DNA of 64,000 nucleotides from Musa acuminata AAA Group. Taxonomy: Eukaryota > Streptophyta > Magnoliopsida > Zingiberales > Musaceae. Made by a program: the position numbers and the translations under genes. The stretch spans positions 782,001 through 846,000 of the forward strand of contig NC_088338.1 in the NCBI RefSeq assembly GCF_036884655.1. Reading direction: 5' to 3'. Below the pieces are notes generated by a model, which made no database searches, was not told the origin of the DNA, and was given only the letters and a program-made list of their open reading frames with translations. Shown here piece by piece: positions 39,642 to 52,913 of this stretch (within the stretch, counting starts at the first letter, position 1; the number at the start of each line of letters is the position of its first letter).

Positions 39642-40807
39642 TCAGTATTCATAGTAGAGCGGGTTTGGGAGCTTAAATATCCTCCTTGCTGTGGTGTATC
39701 CACCGAGGCTGCTCCATTGGCTCCCCACAATCCCCCACAAGCGGTAACCTTCGTGCACCAACTTCTCCCTTTCTGCTGCCTTGTATGTTTCTGCACTACT
39801 ATAGTTGTCCTCCGGGGACCTGAGGGTCATATGTTGCAGCAATGCCATTAGCTTAAGATGACAATACCTTAGTAACAAAAACATAGTCTAACAACTCATA
39901 TAGGAAACCCAAGAACCATATTTTATTGCATGGAAAGGGTACTTCTCCAAGGAGCATTCTTAATTATTATGCATTTTCTAAGAAATTATCGAATTATATG
40001 TTTCTTATGTTCTTCGTGAAGGGAATCGGATTACTGTTGTACAAAATGGGCTCGTGACCGATATATGAGATTGCAAAGCATGTCAGAAAAGGAGATGCCG
40101 ACGAGACAACTACTGTACACATACCTTAAGATTAGCTCGGTCCAGCCATGGTAGCCAACATTGATGAGGTTGTCGACGGTGGCTTCTCTGAGGTAGTCCG
40201 CTCTGGAGGAGAGGATGAAGACCTTCAATCCTTGAGTCCTGATATGGTGGAACAGGTGCACCATGTGAGCCACGGCTGGGGCGTCCGCCTCCTTCACCCA
40301 TGCCTCGAAGGCACTTGCGTTTCTCTTCATGCCTCTGCACCCCAAAAGCATGTTGGCTCTTCCACAAGTGTGAGTTCTTTACTGGCGAGGAAGAACAAGA
40401 AGCAGGCGAGCATACCCGAACTGGCGCTGCTGGTAGTAGGGGACGGTGGAGAGGAGCACGTCGTTGACGTCGAAGACCCACGCGTCCTTGCCGTCGCCGC
40501 CAAGCTGAAAGGTGTGGGCGAGGAAGAGGATGACCTCCTCGGCGGCGAGCTGCACGTCGACCTCGTACTGCGTCGAGGTCACGTACCTGCCGACGTAGTC
40601 GACGCACTCGTCGGGCACCACCTCGAAGCCACGGATGTTGTTCAGCTCCACGTTCATCCGCCAGCTCTCGCAGTAGTTCTTCCGGCCGGCGGCCACCGCC
40701 GTGTCCTCCTCCCGCTTGCTGCCCATGAAGCCCAGGATGTTCCAGTCACCGGCCACCAGGCCGATGTAGAATCCAAGGAACAGGAAAACCACTTGAGTTC
40801 TCATCAT
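39642..40807 (-). CDS. HAD class-B acid phosphatase / vegetative storage protein-like, probably impaired catalytically
   Basis: Family members are secreted or vacuolar acid phosphatases or vegetative storage proteins. Exons on the minus strand: 40807-40416, 40334-40125, 39819-39642, joining to 259 residues, the usual size. A hydrophobic signal peptide covers about residues 1-20. Family landmarks are YCESWRMNVELNN (45-57), motif I at 111-120, AFEAWVKEADAPA (139-151), motif II FILSSRADYLREATVDNL (170-187), GYHGWTELILR and the C-terminal FKLPNPLYY. Motif I reads VFDVNDVLLS: the nucleophile Asp113 is kept, but the usual second Asp is Asn115 and the Thr is Val117. The late GDQWSS motif reads GSQWSS, with Ser234 in place of Asp. 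Phosphatase activity is therefore doubtful, and a VSP-like or storage role is possible. A TATA box lies near 40867-40874. Exon 2's acceptor was chosen because it keeps the frame and the family pattern. Confidence 0.88.
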
Positions 40808-40866
40808 CCCTTCTGCTGCACGCGTCTTCCGCCGAGGACACGCCGGAGGTGGTGAACTGAGCAGCC

Positions 40867-40874
40867 TATATAAT
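40867..40874 (-). promoter_or_regulatory. Probable TATA box of the acid phosphatase gene
   Basis: On the minus strand the sequence reads ATTATATAGG about 60 bp upstream of the ATG, implying a short 5' leader of about 30 bp. Confidence 0.55.
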
Positions 40875-42627
40875 GTGGACTACAGTCAGTCGATGTCGGC
40901 ATCCCTACTATTATTATTATTATAAATTTATATATTTTTATTGACCAAAGGGAACATTGGATCTTCTGGTCAAACACACGTCATATGTTCACAATGACCT
41001 GAAGTCATTTAACAAAAATAATAATAATAATAAGGTAATATAGTGATTGAAGTTGTTAATCCAAAGGATTTTCCTACTCAATTATTATTATTATTATTAC
41101 TATTATTATTTTTTTCTTGACATGAGATATCAATTTGGACCTGAGCTGGATCCAGCGATCTAAGATGACTTATTCGACTCATGAGGTGGGTCCCGACTAA
41201 AAAAAAAGACCAGCTCCAGTCGTAGGTGGGTCCCGATCCATTACTGCACACCTACTGTTGGGTCACGGGTGGGGCAGCTTTATTACTCGGAACGGTGCAG
41301 GAAGTTGACATGACAATAATTGAGGTAAAAAATGGGGGCATAGCAAATTGGTCGCCGTCTCTTTTGAGTATTGATACAGTAGATTTATCAGTTCATTATT
41401 AATAGAATTCATGTAAATTTTATTTTTACTTCTTTAAGAAAATAAAAAGCTGATGTATGCGAAGTGATAAGAATTGATAGGACTGAAGCATGTGATACAT
41501 TCTTATTGTGTCGACAATGGAAATTACATCAAACCAGCGGATCCGGCCAAAACAATTTTGACCGGTTTGATTCGATGATTGAATCAAAATTATAAATAGA
41601 ATGGATTGAAGTGGACCCAATTGGTTGGCTTTGTGTGCGTGAAAGGAATCGGCAAATCCAATTTGATGCGATACGTTGTTATTATCTTGAGTATAAAATT
41701 AGATCATGTCAGCCGACCCGGCCAAAAGTATCGCGACCGGTTTGGTTCAATAATTGACTCTAAAAGTATGAATACATTGGATTCAAATGGATCCAATTGG
41801 CCAATTTTATGACACGTTGACGTCCCCGTATGCATCGGTCTCACATGGCCCACACGCTAACTTCTATCGTTGGCATGTTAGATCCATGTGACCGACACGT
41901 AAACTCAATTGTTGGAACCTATGGATCCACGTGGACAATCTCCTAGCACCACCTCGATGCCACGTAGCTAAATCTCGAGCCTCGTAAGAGGTAGCAAATC
42001 AAACAATGTATAACCTCCATGTGACAGGTATATTAACACCACTGATCACCCCCATCTGATTCATGCCGTAGGTATGGAAGTTACTTAGTCCTGAACTCAG
42101 CGTGGTGCAATGGTATCGTCGCTCCCACTACACTTGTACAGCCCTCAAGCAGCGGCGCCACCACTCCGGTCGGAGCTCCGTAGGCTTCTAACCGGCCTCC
42201 TCTGCTGCTCCAACGACCAGCATTGCACTCCCTGTCGAGAGTCCGGATGAGTGCCACCGCGACGATCTCTTCTCCTGTATGAGTCGGTGGCTGTCTTGCG
42301 ACTGCTTGCTTCGATAACCTGCTCCTGTGGTCGATTCTTCCCTTTCCCATCTCGATCGGCAACAACCACAGCTTCCTCCCCCTCTTCTCCTCCTCCGATT
42401 TCGGTCGATCTTTATCACCGCAGGATCACAGGAGGCGATTCCCACCGTTACTTTTTCAGCGGTGGTCGTTTTCCCTGTAGCACTTCCCTGGCGAACGGTA
42501 GCTGTCTTCCCCTGCTGCCGCAACAGTCTCTACCCTCATCCTCCCGATGAGCAGCTTCACCGCTCCTTAAAGACCGGCGGTCTACCCTTCGGCGTCACCG
42601 ACAAGAGCGCCGGCCACGCCGTCAACT
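40875..42627. other. Intergenic region with tandem repeats, 5' to the Copia element
   Basis: AT-rich with ATT/AAT trinucleotide runs near 40906-40922, 41015-41032 and 41083-41108. A diverged direct repeat lies at 41528-41801, and related short repeats built on TCCACGTGG-like words continue to about 41940. From about 42,080 to 42,627 the sequence is GC- and CT-rich with overlapping open frames but no domain; it may be a further transposon part. Confidence 0.5.
41528..41801. repeat. Diverged direct repeat, two copies of about 100 bp
   Basis: Copy 1 at 41528-41627 and copy 2 at 41706-41801 share CGGCCAAAA, GACCGGTTTG(A/G)TTC, TGATTGA/TAATTGA and GGACCCAATTGG/GGATCCAATTGG in the same order. No coding potential. 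Confidence 0.7.
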
Positions 42628-43670
42628 GCCACGGGTTCCCAGAGTATCGCCTCGGCGACTCCTTACCCTGAACTCTTTCTCCGCCTCGTCGAGTTGCATC
42701 CGACCCGACGTGCACTGTGGCATTTGAAGCCGCAGCCACTCACAGAACTGCAAGCCGCAACCTCTCACAGAACTGTTGCGGTTATGAGCTTCTCTTCTCC
42801 GTGGGCAATGCTCCCAAAGGTGCACAGTCGAAGCCTCAGTTTCTACCGCCGACTGCTGCTCCCTTACCAACTGAAGTCTTTCGCTAAAAACTCTGCCGCC
42901 CTTCCGGCCACCAAACTCGGCTGGAAGCTGTGATCTGCACCGATCACAGCCGTCGTCGCTGCCTTGCCGTCAACTGCCACAAGCATTACTGCAACTATCT
43001 CCAACACTACAGATTTCTCCAGCATAACTGCAGAAATCTTTCCTGCATTACTGCAGAAATCACTGCAACTCTCTCTAGTATCGCTGCATATTTCTCCAGC
43101 ATCGTCTTAAAAATCTCGCTGCAGAAATCTCTCCTGCATTGTTGCAAAAATCTCTCCTACATTATGAGTGACCATCAGTTACACAAATCACCAAGCCCAC
43201 TGCCTACTTTTCTGTCGCAGCTCCAAGTGATGTGTGACATCGTGTCTTAGTCATCCTTAAACAGTAGCATTATATCTCATTGTGATACATATTTAAGCAA
43301 TAAAAGTACTATATTTTGGAATCTCTTCCATATTATGCTTTAAACCTTTTGAAATTATTTATATTAATGTTTGGGGTCGTGCTCCAATCACTTCTTTTGA
43401 TAAATTTAAATTTTATATTATTTTTATAGATTATTTTATCAAGTATACATGATTATACTCTCTCCATCGTAAATCTAAAGTTTCAATAGTTTTTTTTAAC
43501 TTTAGATGTTTGGTTGAGAATTTCTTTCTGTCTATAATCAAAATAGTTTACTCTAACGAAGGCGGTGAATATCAAGCCCTCACATCTTGTCTCTTAACTT
43601 GTGGTATATAACACCTTAAGTCACTCCCGCATACTCTTCAACTAGTTGGTTATGCTGAACACAAACATAA
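42628..43670 (+). repeat. Tandem unit 1: Copia GAG-pre-integrase/integrase segment
   Basis: The first of two head-to-tail copies. It begins GCCACGGGTTCCCAGAGTAT and ends with translated integrase sequence resembling SCPHTLQLVGYAEHKH. Inside are a short-period minisatellite rich in CTGCAGAAATCTCTCCTGCA (about 42,990-43,170), a degraded Copia integrase core (about 43,360-43,665) and many stops. Compared with unit 2 it lacks about 60-70 bp encoding the LGHPSS-type pre-integrase residues. Confidence 0.75.
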
Positions 43671-44795
43671 GCCACGGGTTCCCAGAGTATCGCCTCGGTG
43701 ACTCCTTCCCCTGAACTCTTTCTCCGCCTGGTCGAGTTGCATCCGACCCGACGTACACTGTGGCATTTGAAGCCGCAGCCACTCACAAACCGCAAGCCGC
43801 AACGTCTCACAGAACTGCAGTGGTTATGAGCTTCTCTTCTCCGTGGGCAATGCTCTCAAAGGAAGCACTATCGCGGCCTATGTTTCTACCGCTGATTACT
43901 GCTCCCTTACCAACCAAAGTCTTCTATTAAAAACTCTACTGCCCTTTCGGCCACCAAACTCGGCTGCAAGCTGTGATCTGCACCAATCACAGCCACCGTT
44001 GCTGCCTTGCCGTCAACTGCCACAAGCATTACTGCAACTATCTCCAACACTGCAGATTTCTGCAGCATCGCTGTAGATTTCTCCAGCATCGCAGAAATCT
44101 CTCCTGCATTATTGCAGAAATTGCTGCAACTCTCTCTAGTATCGCTACATATTTCTCCACCATCGCTGTAGAAATCTCTCCTGCATCGCTATAGAAATCT
44201 CTCCTGTATTACTGCAGAACTCTCTCTTGCATTATGAGTGGTCGTCAGTTACACAAATCACCAGGCCTATTGCCTACTCTTCCGTCCAGCTCCAAGTGAT
44301 GTGTGGCATCGTGTCTTGGTCATCCCTCATCCTTTATCCAACAAAAATTACTTTCACGATTTTCTCTTCCTACTCTTAAAAGCAATAGCATTATATCTCA
44401 TTGTGATACTTGTTTAAGCAATAAAAGTCATAGACTTTCTTTTGGAATCTCCTCTACTCTAAATATTTTAAAATTATTTATACTGATGTTTGGGGTCTTG
44501 CCCCAATCATTTCTTTTGACAAATTTAGATTTTATGTTATTTTCATAGATTACTTTACTAAATATATATGGTTCTACCCTCTCATCATAAATATGAAGTT
44601 TCAATAGTTTTTTTTTTATTTTAACTTTAGACGTTTGGTTGAGAATTTCCTATAGTCTACAATCAAAACAGTTTACTCTGACGGAGGCGGTGAATATCAA
44701 GCCCAAACATCCTATCTCTTAGCTTGTGGTATACAATACCTTAAGTCACCCCCGCATACTCTTCAACTAGTTGGTTATGCTGAACACAAACATCG
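43671..44795 (+). repeat. Tandem unit 2: Copia GAG-pre-integrase/integrase segment
   Basis: The second copy of the unit at 42628. It keeps the pre-integrase motif LGHPSSFIQQKLLSRFSLP and the CDTCLSNKSHRLSF zinc-binding-like stretch at about 44,320-44,450, then the integrase core through VGYAEHKH. Its right end runs on uninterrupted into the rest of the Copia pol at 44,796, so this copy sits in the original context and unit 1 is the duplicated extra. Confidence 0.75.
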
Positions 44796-47700
44796 ACATA
44801 TAGTTGAAACTGATCTCACACTCCTCCATCAAGCCTCCATGCAAACCATCTTTTGGGCTGCGACTTTTCAAACTGTCGTCCACCTCATCAATCATATGCT
44901 CACTCCAGTTCTTTAGTACCAGTTGTTGATGAACTAATGCACCGTGGCTGAAGAGTCAGCACGGCCTGGTCCATGGGTGATGTCGAGAGTCTTCGGTCGT
45001 TTGAGTTGGATGCCGGAGTCAGTCGAGCCCCTCGGTCGATGTGTTGGCGTCGCAATATTGACATTTTTTCATCGGGATGCTGATTGACGCGTCGTGAGGA
45101 AGGACGCCTCTGTCGATCAGGATGACCTCGCCTCGAACATTGCTGTTTTCCTGCACGGAAGGCCTCGCCGGGTCATTACCGACTGTGACCCCTCGACAAT
45201 TAAGTCAGTGTGGCGTTATACTTTCTGCCTCCTTTTTCCCTCCCTCTAGTTGGATGCCGACTATGGGCTTTTATACTACTATACGAAAGTCGGTCATATG
45301 CGGGTTTGGCATAGCGACCGATCCTCAAGGGATGAGATGGTACATTTGTGTGGCCGTCATCCCAGGACATGTGGAACGACGCCATGCGGAGCCATCCCGG
45401 GCTTACTGGGATGGGACATATCAAGTGGCATCTTGATACGGTTGCTGGCTCAGCGCGTGGGGGTGCTTCTCTTGCTGATTTGGCTATGGCGTGGTGCGGC
45501 ATCGATTGTGACGTGGCCTGGGCTCGAAATATACCTTATCACCGGTCACCATTTGAAAAATTATTTAACAAATCTCCAAACCTTAACAAACTCAAAGTAT
45601 TTGGCTGTTTATGTTATCTATGGCTACGTCCATATGCCTCACATAAGCTAATATTAAGATCTAAACCTTGTATTTTTATTGGGTATTCTCTTGAACATAA
45701 TGCTTTTCGATGCTACGAACCTTAAACTTAAAAAAGTCTTTATATCACATCATGTTATTTTTGTGGATCTACCTTTCCGTTTCAAAACCCTAAGTCTCCT
45801 ATTGTGAGCCCTACTCCAACAACTATACATCACTGGAGTACACCGCCAGTCTCGTCAAATAAGTCTCCTACAACACCACCCGGCCATTCTCTTCAAGATC
45901 TACACTCTCTTCTTCTCTCGGTTCAACAGCTCCTCACTCCCTCCATTGCTCCTCTCTCTCCTTCATAATGTTCCCCTACTACTGAAGCATTGCCCACGGT
46001 AACACAACCACTACCTTTATCCTCTTTTGGTACCAGTCACACTGAAGTACCTCCATCCCATGTTAGTACATCTCCACTGCCCATACCTACAACATAACTT
46101 ATAGCCCCTGGATATCTAATGGCAACACGCTCCAAAAGTGATATCTTTAAACCATGATAAATCCTTAACCTACATGATATCACAAAATCCTCGTCAGAGA
46201 CCAATGAACTTACCACAATTACTCAAGCCCAAAAATCTCTACGCTAGCGTAAAACTATGTGTGATGAATATGATGCCCTTATTCATAATTCTACATAGAC
46301 TCTTGTACCCTCTCATCCCACACAAAATATCATCGGGTTTAAGTGGGTCTTTCGAATTAAACAGAACCCAAATGGATTCGTTGACAGATATAAAATGCGT
46401 CTAGTGGCCAAAGGATTTCATCGACATCCTGGTGTTGACTTCACAAAGATATTTAATCCCGTTGTTAAACCTACAATAATCCGACTTATTTTGAATTTGG
46501 CCACCTCAAAAGGCTGGCATTTATGATAACTCGATGTTCACACTATTTTTTTACATGGGACTCTAACTGACAATCTCTTCATGCAGCAACGTCTTGGCTT
46601 CATCCACCCTCAGTATCCGAGACATGTTTATAAACTATAAAAAGCTATTTATGGACTTCATTAAGCTCCACGAACTTGGTATACTGAACTTGGCTCATTT
46701 CTAACCTCAATTGGCTTCATCAATTCTAAGTCTGATACATCGTTATTCATTCGACAATAAAATGAATGCACAATATATCTTTTGATGTATGTAAATGATA
46801 TTATTGTCATGAGCAATGACCCCTTAGAGACTCAAGCTTTCCTAAAGCAATTGGCCAATCGATTCTCCCTAAAAGATCTAGGAAACTTAAGTTACTTTCT
46901 GGGAGTGGAAGCAATATTTATATCTTCATGTCTCTTTCTATCGCAAAGAAAGTATATTCAAAATCTATTATCCAAAACAAATATACAGGATATAAAAGCA
47001 GTTACAACTCCCCTCTTTACTAGTGAATCACTCAAGTTATGTGATGGAAGCCCTTCTACGGATTCTACTTAATTCTGACAAGTCATTGACTCCTTACAAT
47101 ACTTAGCTCTCACCCGTCCAAACATTTCGTTTGTAGTCACTAAATTATCATAATTTATGCATCGACCATTTATTATATATTGGTCTATGGTCAAACGAAT
47201 TATATGATATCTTAAAGGGACTCTCAATCATGGTTTTTTTCTTCGTAACAATGCTCCACTCAATCTCCATGCCTTTGCTGATACTGATTGGGTAGGGGAC
47301 TTTGATGATAGAATATCCACATCATGATATATTATTTTCCTTAGAGCTACTCTAATATGTTGGAGTTTTAAAAAATAAAAGATAGTCGCACAGTCTACAA
47401 CTGAAACTGAATAATGTGTCATCGTCATTGCTGCTATTGAACTCAATTGGATCACAAATCTGCTCAAGGAACTCAACATTAACTCTACCATTACTCCTAT
47501 ATTATATTATGATAATGTTGGAGTTACCTACTTATGTGCTAATCCGGTGTTCCACTCCCGCATAAAACACATTGCCATCAACTTCTACTTCGGGCGAGAT
47601 CAAGTTGTCAAACATCAACTATGTGTTTCTCATGTGCATATGTCTGATCAACTAGCAGACTCACTCACAAAGCTTCTCGCCCGTAAACTATTTTAATTGC
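44796..47700 (+). mobile_element. Decayed Ty1/Copia retrotransposon pol (integrase end, RT, RNase H)
   Basis: Continues from unit 2 with RHIVETDLTLLHQASM and LINHMLTPVL, is interrupted by the insertion at about 44914-45536, and resumes with YHRSPFEKLF and KLKVFGCLCY. Reverse transcriptase follows: FKWVFRIKQNPNG at about 46,334, the active site YVDD changed to YVND at about 46,783, and SLKDLGNLSYFLGVE. RNase H follows (CADTDWVGD-like at about 47,280, then DQLADSLTKLLARKLF ending near 47,697). Many in-frame stops and frame changes show that it is inactive. Confidence 0.85.
44914..45536. mobile_element. GC-rich insertion splitting the Copia integrase, probably an LTR-type sequence
   Basis: Copia translation stops at TPVL (44,913) and resumes at YHRSPFEKLF (45,537), where these motifs are normally adjacent. 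The intervening roughly 620 bp is GC-rich, unrelated to Copia pol, and begins near TGTTGATGAACTAATGC. Composition and a TATA-like CTTTTATACTAC near 45,268 recall a retrotransposon LTR. Exact ends and target duplication could not be found, so the class is uncertain. Confidence 0.5.
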
Positions 47701-47749
47701 ATTAGTCCAAGATCGACATCCTTGATAGAAGCTCAATCTTGTGAGGGCA

Positions 47750-47913
47750 TAATAGCAGATAAGATTTTCTTAACTACATGAGGAAATCTCTGAGCAGTTG
47801 AGGAAAATAGCCATCAAGTTTACTCTCTCAAATGCACTATGTAATTACATTTTATAGTTTATAAGTAGTTACGTCTTATATCGACACCCTATGTTTATAT
47901 GAATAACATAACA
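47750..47913 (+). repeat. Possible 3' LTR of the Copia element
   Basis: After RNase H comes a purine-rich tract TTGTGAGGGCA at about 47740-47749, the usual polypurine site, then a short AT-rich segment ending near AATAACATAACA. The expected TG start reads TA, so it would be mutated. No 5' LTR was found for comparison. Confidence 0.35.
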
Positions 47914-49022
47914 TTAAGAGGTAATGGCATGAAACACCCACCGTAAAAAGGGACTTTACAAGTATATAATGACACTCTTTCACATTAGAGATCTATCTGA
48001 CAATTCTTATTATAATTTTGTAGAATTCGAACGATTATTTGAGAAGTTCTAACTGAGATATGAGCTTAATAAAAGGATCAATTAGATCAGAATTAATTTT
48101 TATATCAGATAATTAAGATTTGACTTAATAATATATATAATTATGACCAGTAAAAGATTAGCTATTCTAAAGAAAAAATTTATACAATAAAAATATATAT
48201 AGTGAAGCTTGCAAAACACTTATAAAATAAAATCAACTATATGTTCAAAAAAGAAAAAAAAAAGAAATGAAACCTACCCTAATCATATCATACGAGTGCA
48301 CGAGCCTACACCATCACACGTATATAAATCAATCCGATTCATCTTTGCATATGAAATGAAACCTACCCAAAATTGATCATCTTGTCATGGAAAACAAATG
48401 TAAATTCCCAATTATCGTGTCGTGTCATTTCAAATCCTTGTCCAAAAGCATTTTGAGATTCAAATAACGCATCAATATCATTGATCATTGATCATTGATC
48501 ATTGATGATTGATCATTGATCATCAAACTTATCATGAATCTTACATAGCATTATAATGCCATATGAAATGATGACAAAAACGAGAAGTAAATAAATTGAA
48601 TTCGTGCAAACCGATAGTGAAGAAAAGGGGTTGAGAAGATGAGATATCATCAAAGGCTGTCACCATCAACGCAATCAAACCTTCAGATCTTTGGAAGATA
48701 AAGTTCAAAATGAAGAGATCACAGACCTACAACGAGAACTTGACATGATTTGCCTGATAGAATCGAGATCAAAAAGGCACACTAAAAGTAGAAAAAATTC
48801 AAGAAAAAAAATTGAAGATCGTAATTTGATTAGTCAAAATCAAAATGAAACCGAAAAATGGAAGACGAAGCTTCTCCAAGATTCGCAAAAAACATCAATG
48901 AATCATGAACCGTCAATTACATGGGTTCATCAGAGCCGTTGATGTCATGGGTGCGCAGTAGACGGACGAGAACCAGTTCCCGGTCGAAGGCTATTATAGT
49001 AATTTCACAACCGACACCTTAG
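47914..49022. other. Intergenic region upstream of RPL23
   Basis: AT-rich; contains a TGATCAT heptamer repeat at 48477-48523. A Lys/Glu-rich open frame near 48,691-48,942 lacks an ATG at its start and any recognisable domain. Confidence 0.5.
48477..48523. repeat. TGATCAT heptamer tandem repeat
   Basis: Six to seven head-to-tail copies of the 7-mer ATCATTG, one with a GATGATT variant. Each unit contains the palindrome TGATCA. Confidence 0.9.
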
Positions 49023-49049
49023 AAACCCTAACAACCGCTCTATAAATAA
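49023..49049 (+). promoter_or_regulatory. RPL23 core promoter: telo-box and TATA box
   Basis: AAACCCTAA at 49023-49031 is a telo-box, an element typical of plant ribosomal protein promoters. TATAAATA at about 49041-49048 follows, about 60 bp before the ATG. Together they fit a short-leader translational-machinery gene. Confidence 0.75.
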
Positions 49050-49106
49050 TCGGACCCCGCTCGGTAAACCCCGTCGGCGTCGCCGCTCGCTCCCTATCTT
49101 TTTAAG

Positions 49107-51663
<2,557 letters not shown>

Positions 51664-51929
51664 TGATGTGCTTTTTGCAAGGCTTGCGTAAATTTGGAGT
51701 TTTGTTTCATCTTGATAAATCTAGGACAATAATAATTATATCTTCGCTTGTTTCATAATTAAACCAATAATAATTATATCTTCGGTTTTCTCTTTGTATC
51801 AGTATTCATTCGAAATCGCTGGTCGATACTATGCTTCTAATGGAACTTTTTTAGTAGGAATAGCTTTGGTGCTATTCTCATAAACATGAGCATGCGTAAT
51901 GCTCTTACATTTACCTAATAACTGCTTGT

Positions 51930-52781
51930 CTAACTATATTGAATAATAGCCTCGTGGGCCTTCTCTTCATGCGCTTTCCCACTGCATGAGAAACAAGAAA
52001 GCCTCCAACTGCGTCGCCTTCCCTTCTTTCTCCCGACTACGCTGCTTGATTGGTCTTCCGTCTCATGTTCCGGCGTCATCTCAGCTTTCCACGTCTCCAG
52101 TTTGGTCTCCAATTCCTCCCTCTCCCGCTCCTCTGCGTCTCTTTCCGTCTCCGCTGATCCGGTCCTCTCCAGCTGCGGTTCGCCGCAGTCGGCCGGCGGC
52201 GACGTGTCGCTGTTGTACTTCTCCTGTTTCGCACCGATGAGGTCTTTGTAGGCGAAGGCCGCCAGGGACTGGAGGTCGAAGGACAGCGGCATGATCTTGT
52301 CGGAGTCGTGGAGGGCGACGCCGAGGTTGAGGATGCCGTGGGGGCAGAGCGTGGAGGGGCGGCGCACCTGGAGGGCCACGCAGCGGCTGGCGCCGGGGGC
52401 TAGGCGGAGGGCGCTGAGGACGACGCGGACGGTGCCGAGGAGGTGGTCGCGGAGGGGGCTGAGGCGGCCGCGGGCGGCGTGGAGGTGCACGTTGACGGCC
52501 GAGGTCTCGGAGCGGAGGAATGCGTCGTCGACGCGGAAGACGAACTTGTCGTTCCAGGTTGGGTCGGTGATGCCGGCGCGGTCCACCCGGGTGTAGAGCT
52601 TGTGCTTTGGGTCGACCCATGCGGACGCGTAGGCCTGCAAGGACCGGGAAGCGGGGAAGAGCCCCTGGCCGGAGATGATGGTGATCTCGAGGAGGTGGAA
52701 ATGCATTGCTACGGGGGAGCCGATGGTGGTCGAATGGTGGTGGTGATGGCGACCGAAGGAGCCACCATCCACCGGCTTCAT
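51930..52781 (-). CDS. C2-domain protein (SRC2/BAP-like), membrane/calcium-associated
   Basis: Single-exon gene, GC-rich, on the minus strand. The open frame extends upstream to an ATG at 52913 (327 residues), but the part before 52781 looks like leader sequence. Starts at 52781 (MKPVDGG) or 52706 (MHFHLLEI) are more likely; 52781 is used here, giving 283 residues. The C2 domain begins HLLEITIISGQGLFPASR and contains YASAWVDPKHKLYTRVDRAG, DPTWNDKFVFRVDD and DHLLGTVRVVLSAL, the standard plant small-C2 pattern seen in SRC2-like and BON-associated proteins. After it come an acidic/Arg-rich coiled-coil-like stretch (AEEREREELETKLETWKAE) and a basic, Cys-containing tail (RRSWRLSCFSCSGK). Such C2 proteins usually bind phospholipid in stress or defence signalling, an inference here. 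Confidence 0.82.
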   Translation of the reverse strand: MKPVDGGSFGRHHHHHSTTIGSPVAMHFHLLEITIISGQGLFPASRSLQAYASAWVDPKHKLYTRVDRAGITDPTWNDKFVFRVDDAFLRSETSAVNVHLHAARGRLSPLRDHLLGTVRVVLSALRLAPGASRCVALQVRRPSTLCPHGILNLGVALHDSDKIMPLSFDLQSLAAFAYKDLIGAKQEKYNSDTSPPADCGEPQLERTGSAETERDAEEREREELETKLETWKAEMTPEHETEDQSSSVVGRKKGRRRSWRLSCFSCSGKAHEEKAHEAIIQYS

Positions 52782-52913
52782 GTCGGGGCTTTCCTCCAAG
52801 GTGAAGCGATACTTGCTTATGTACCAGGAGACGGGAGGAAGACGCGCCCTGGGGAGGCCGAGAATAGCCAGAGCTAAAGTTGGCATGGGGTCAAAACTTG
52901 GCTCGTGCAACAC

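Noticed and set aside
40148..40855. Plus-strand open frame of about 235 codons opposite the acid phosphatase
   Set aside because: Antisense shadow that runs across introns of the real gene without domain content.
45122..45520. Open frames inside the GC-rich insertion in the Copia element
   Set aside because: Several overlapping frames on both strands, no domain; typical for GC-rich LTR-like DNA.
48477..48523. Regular repeats that might suggest a CRISPR-like array
   Set aside because: Units are 7 bp head to tail without spacers, in a plant genome; a simple tandem repeat.
48691..48942. Lys/Glu-rich frame of about 83 codons resembling a coiled coil
   Set aside because: It opens without an ATG at its start, has no splice partner or known domain, and lies in AT-rich sequence where such frames arise by chance.
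52443..52877. Plus-strand open frame opposite the C2-domain gene
   Set aside because: Gly/Val/Glu-rich shadow of GC-rich antisense sequence; the minus strand shows a real C2 domain.
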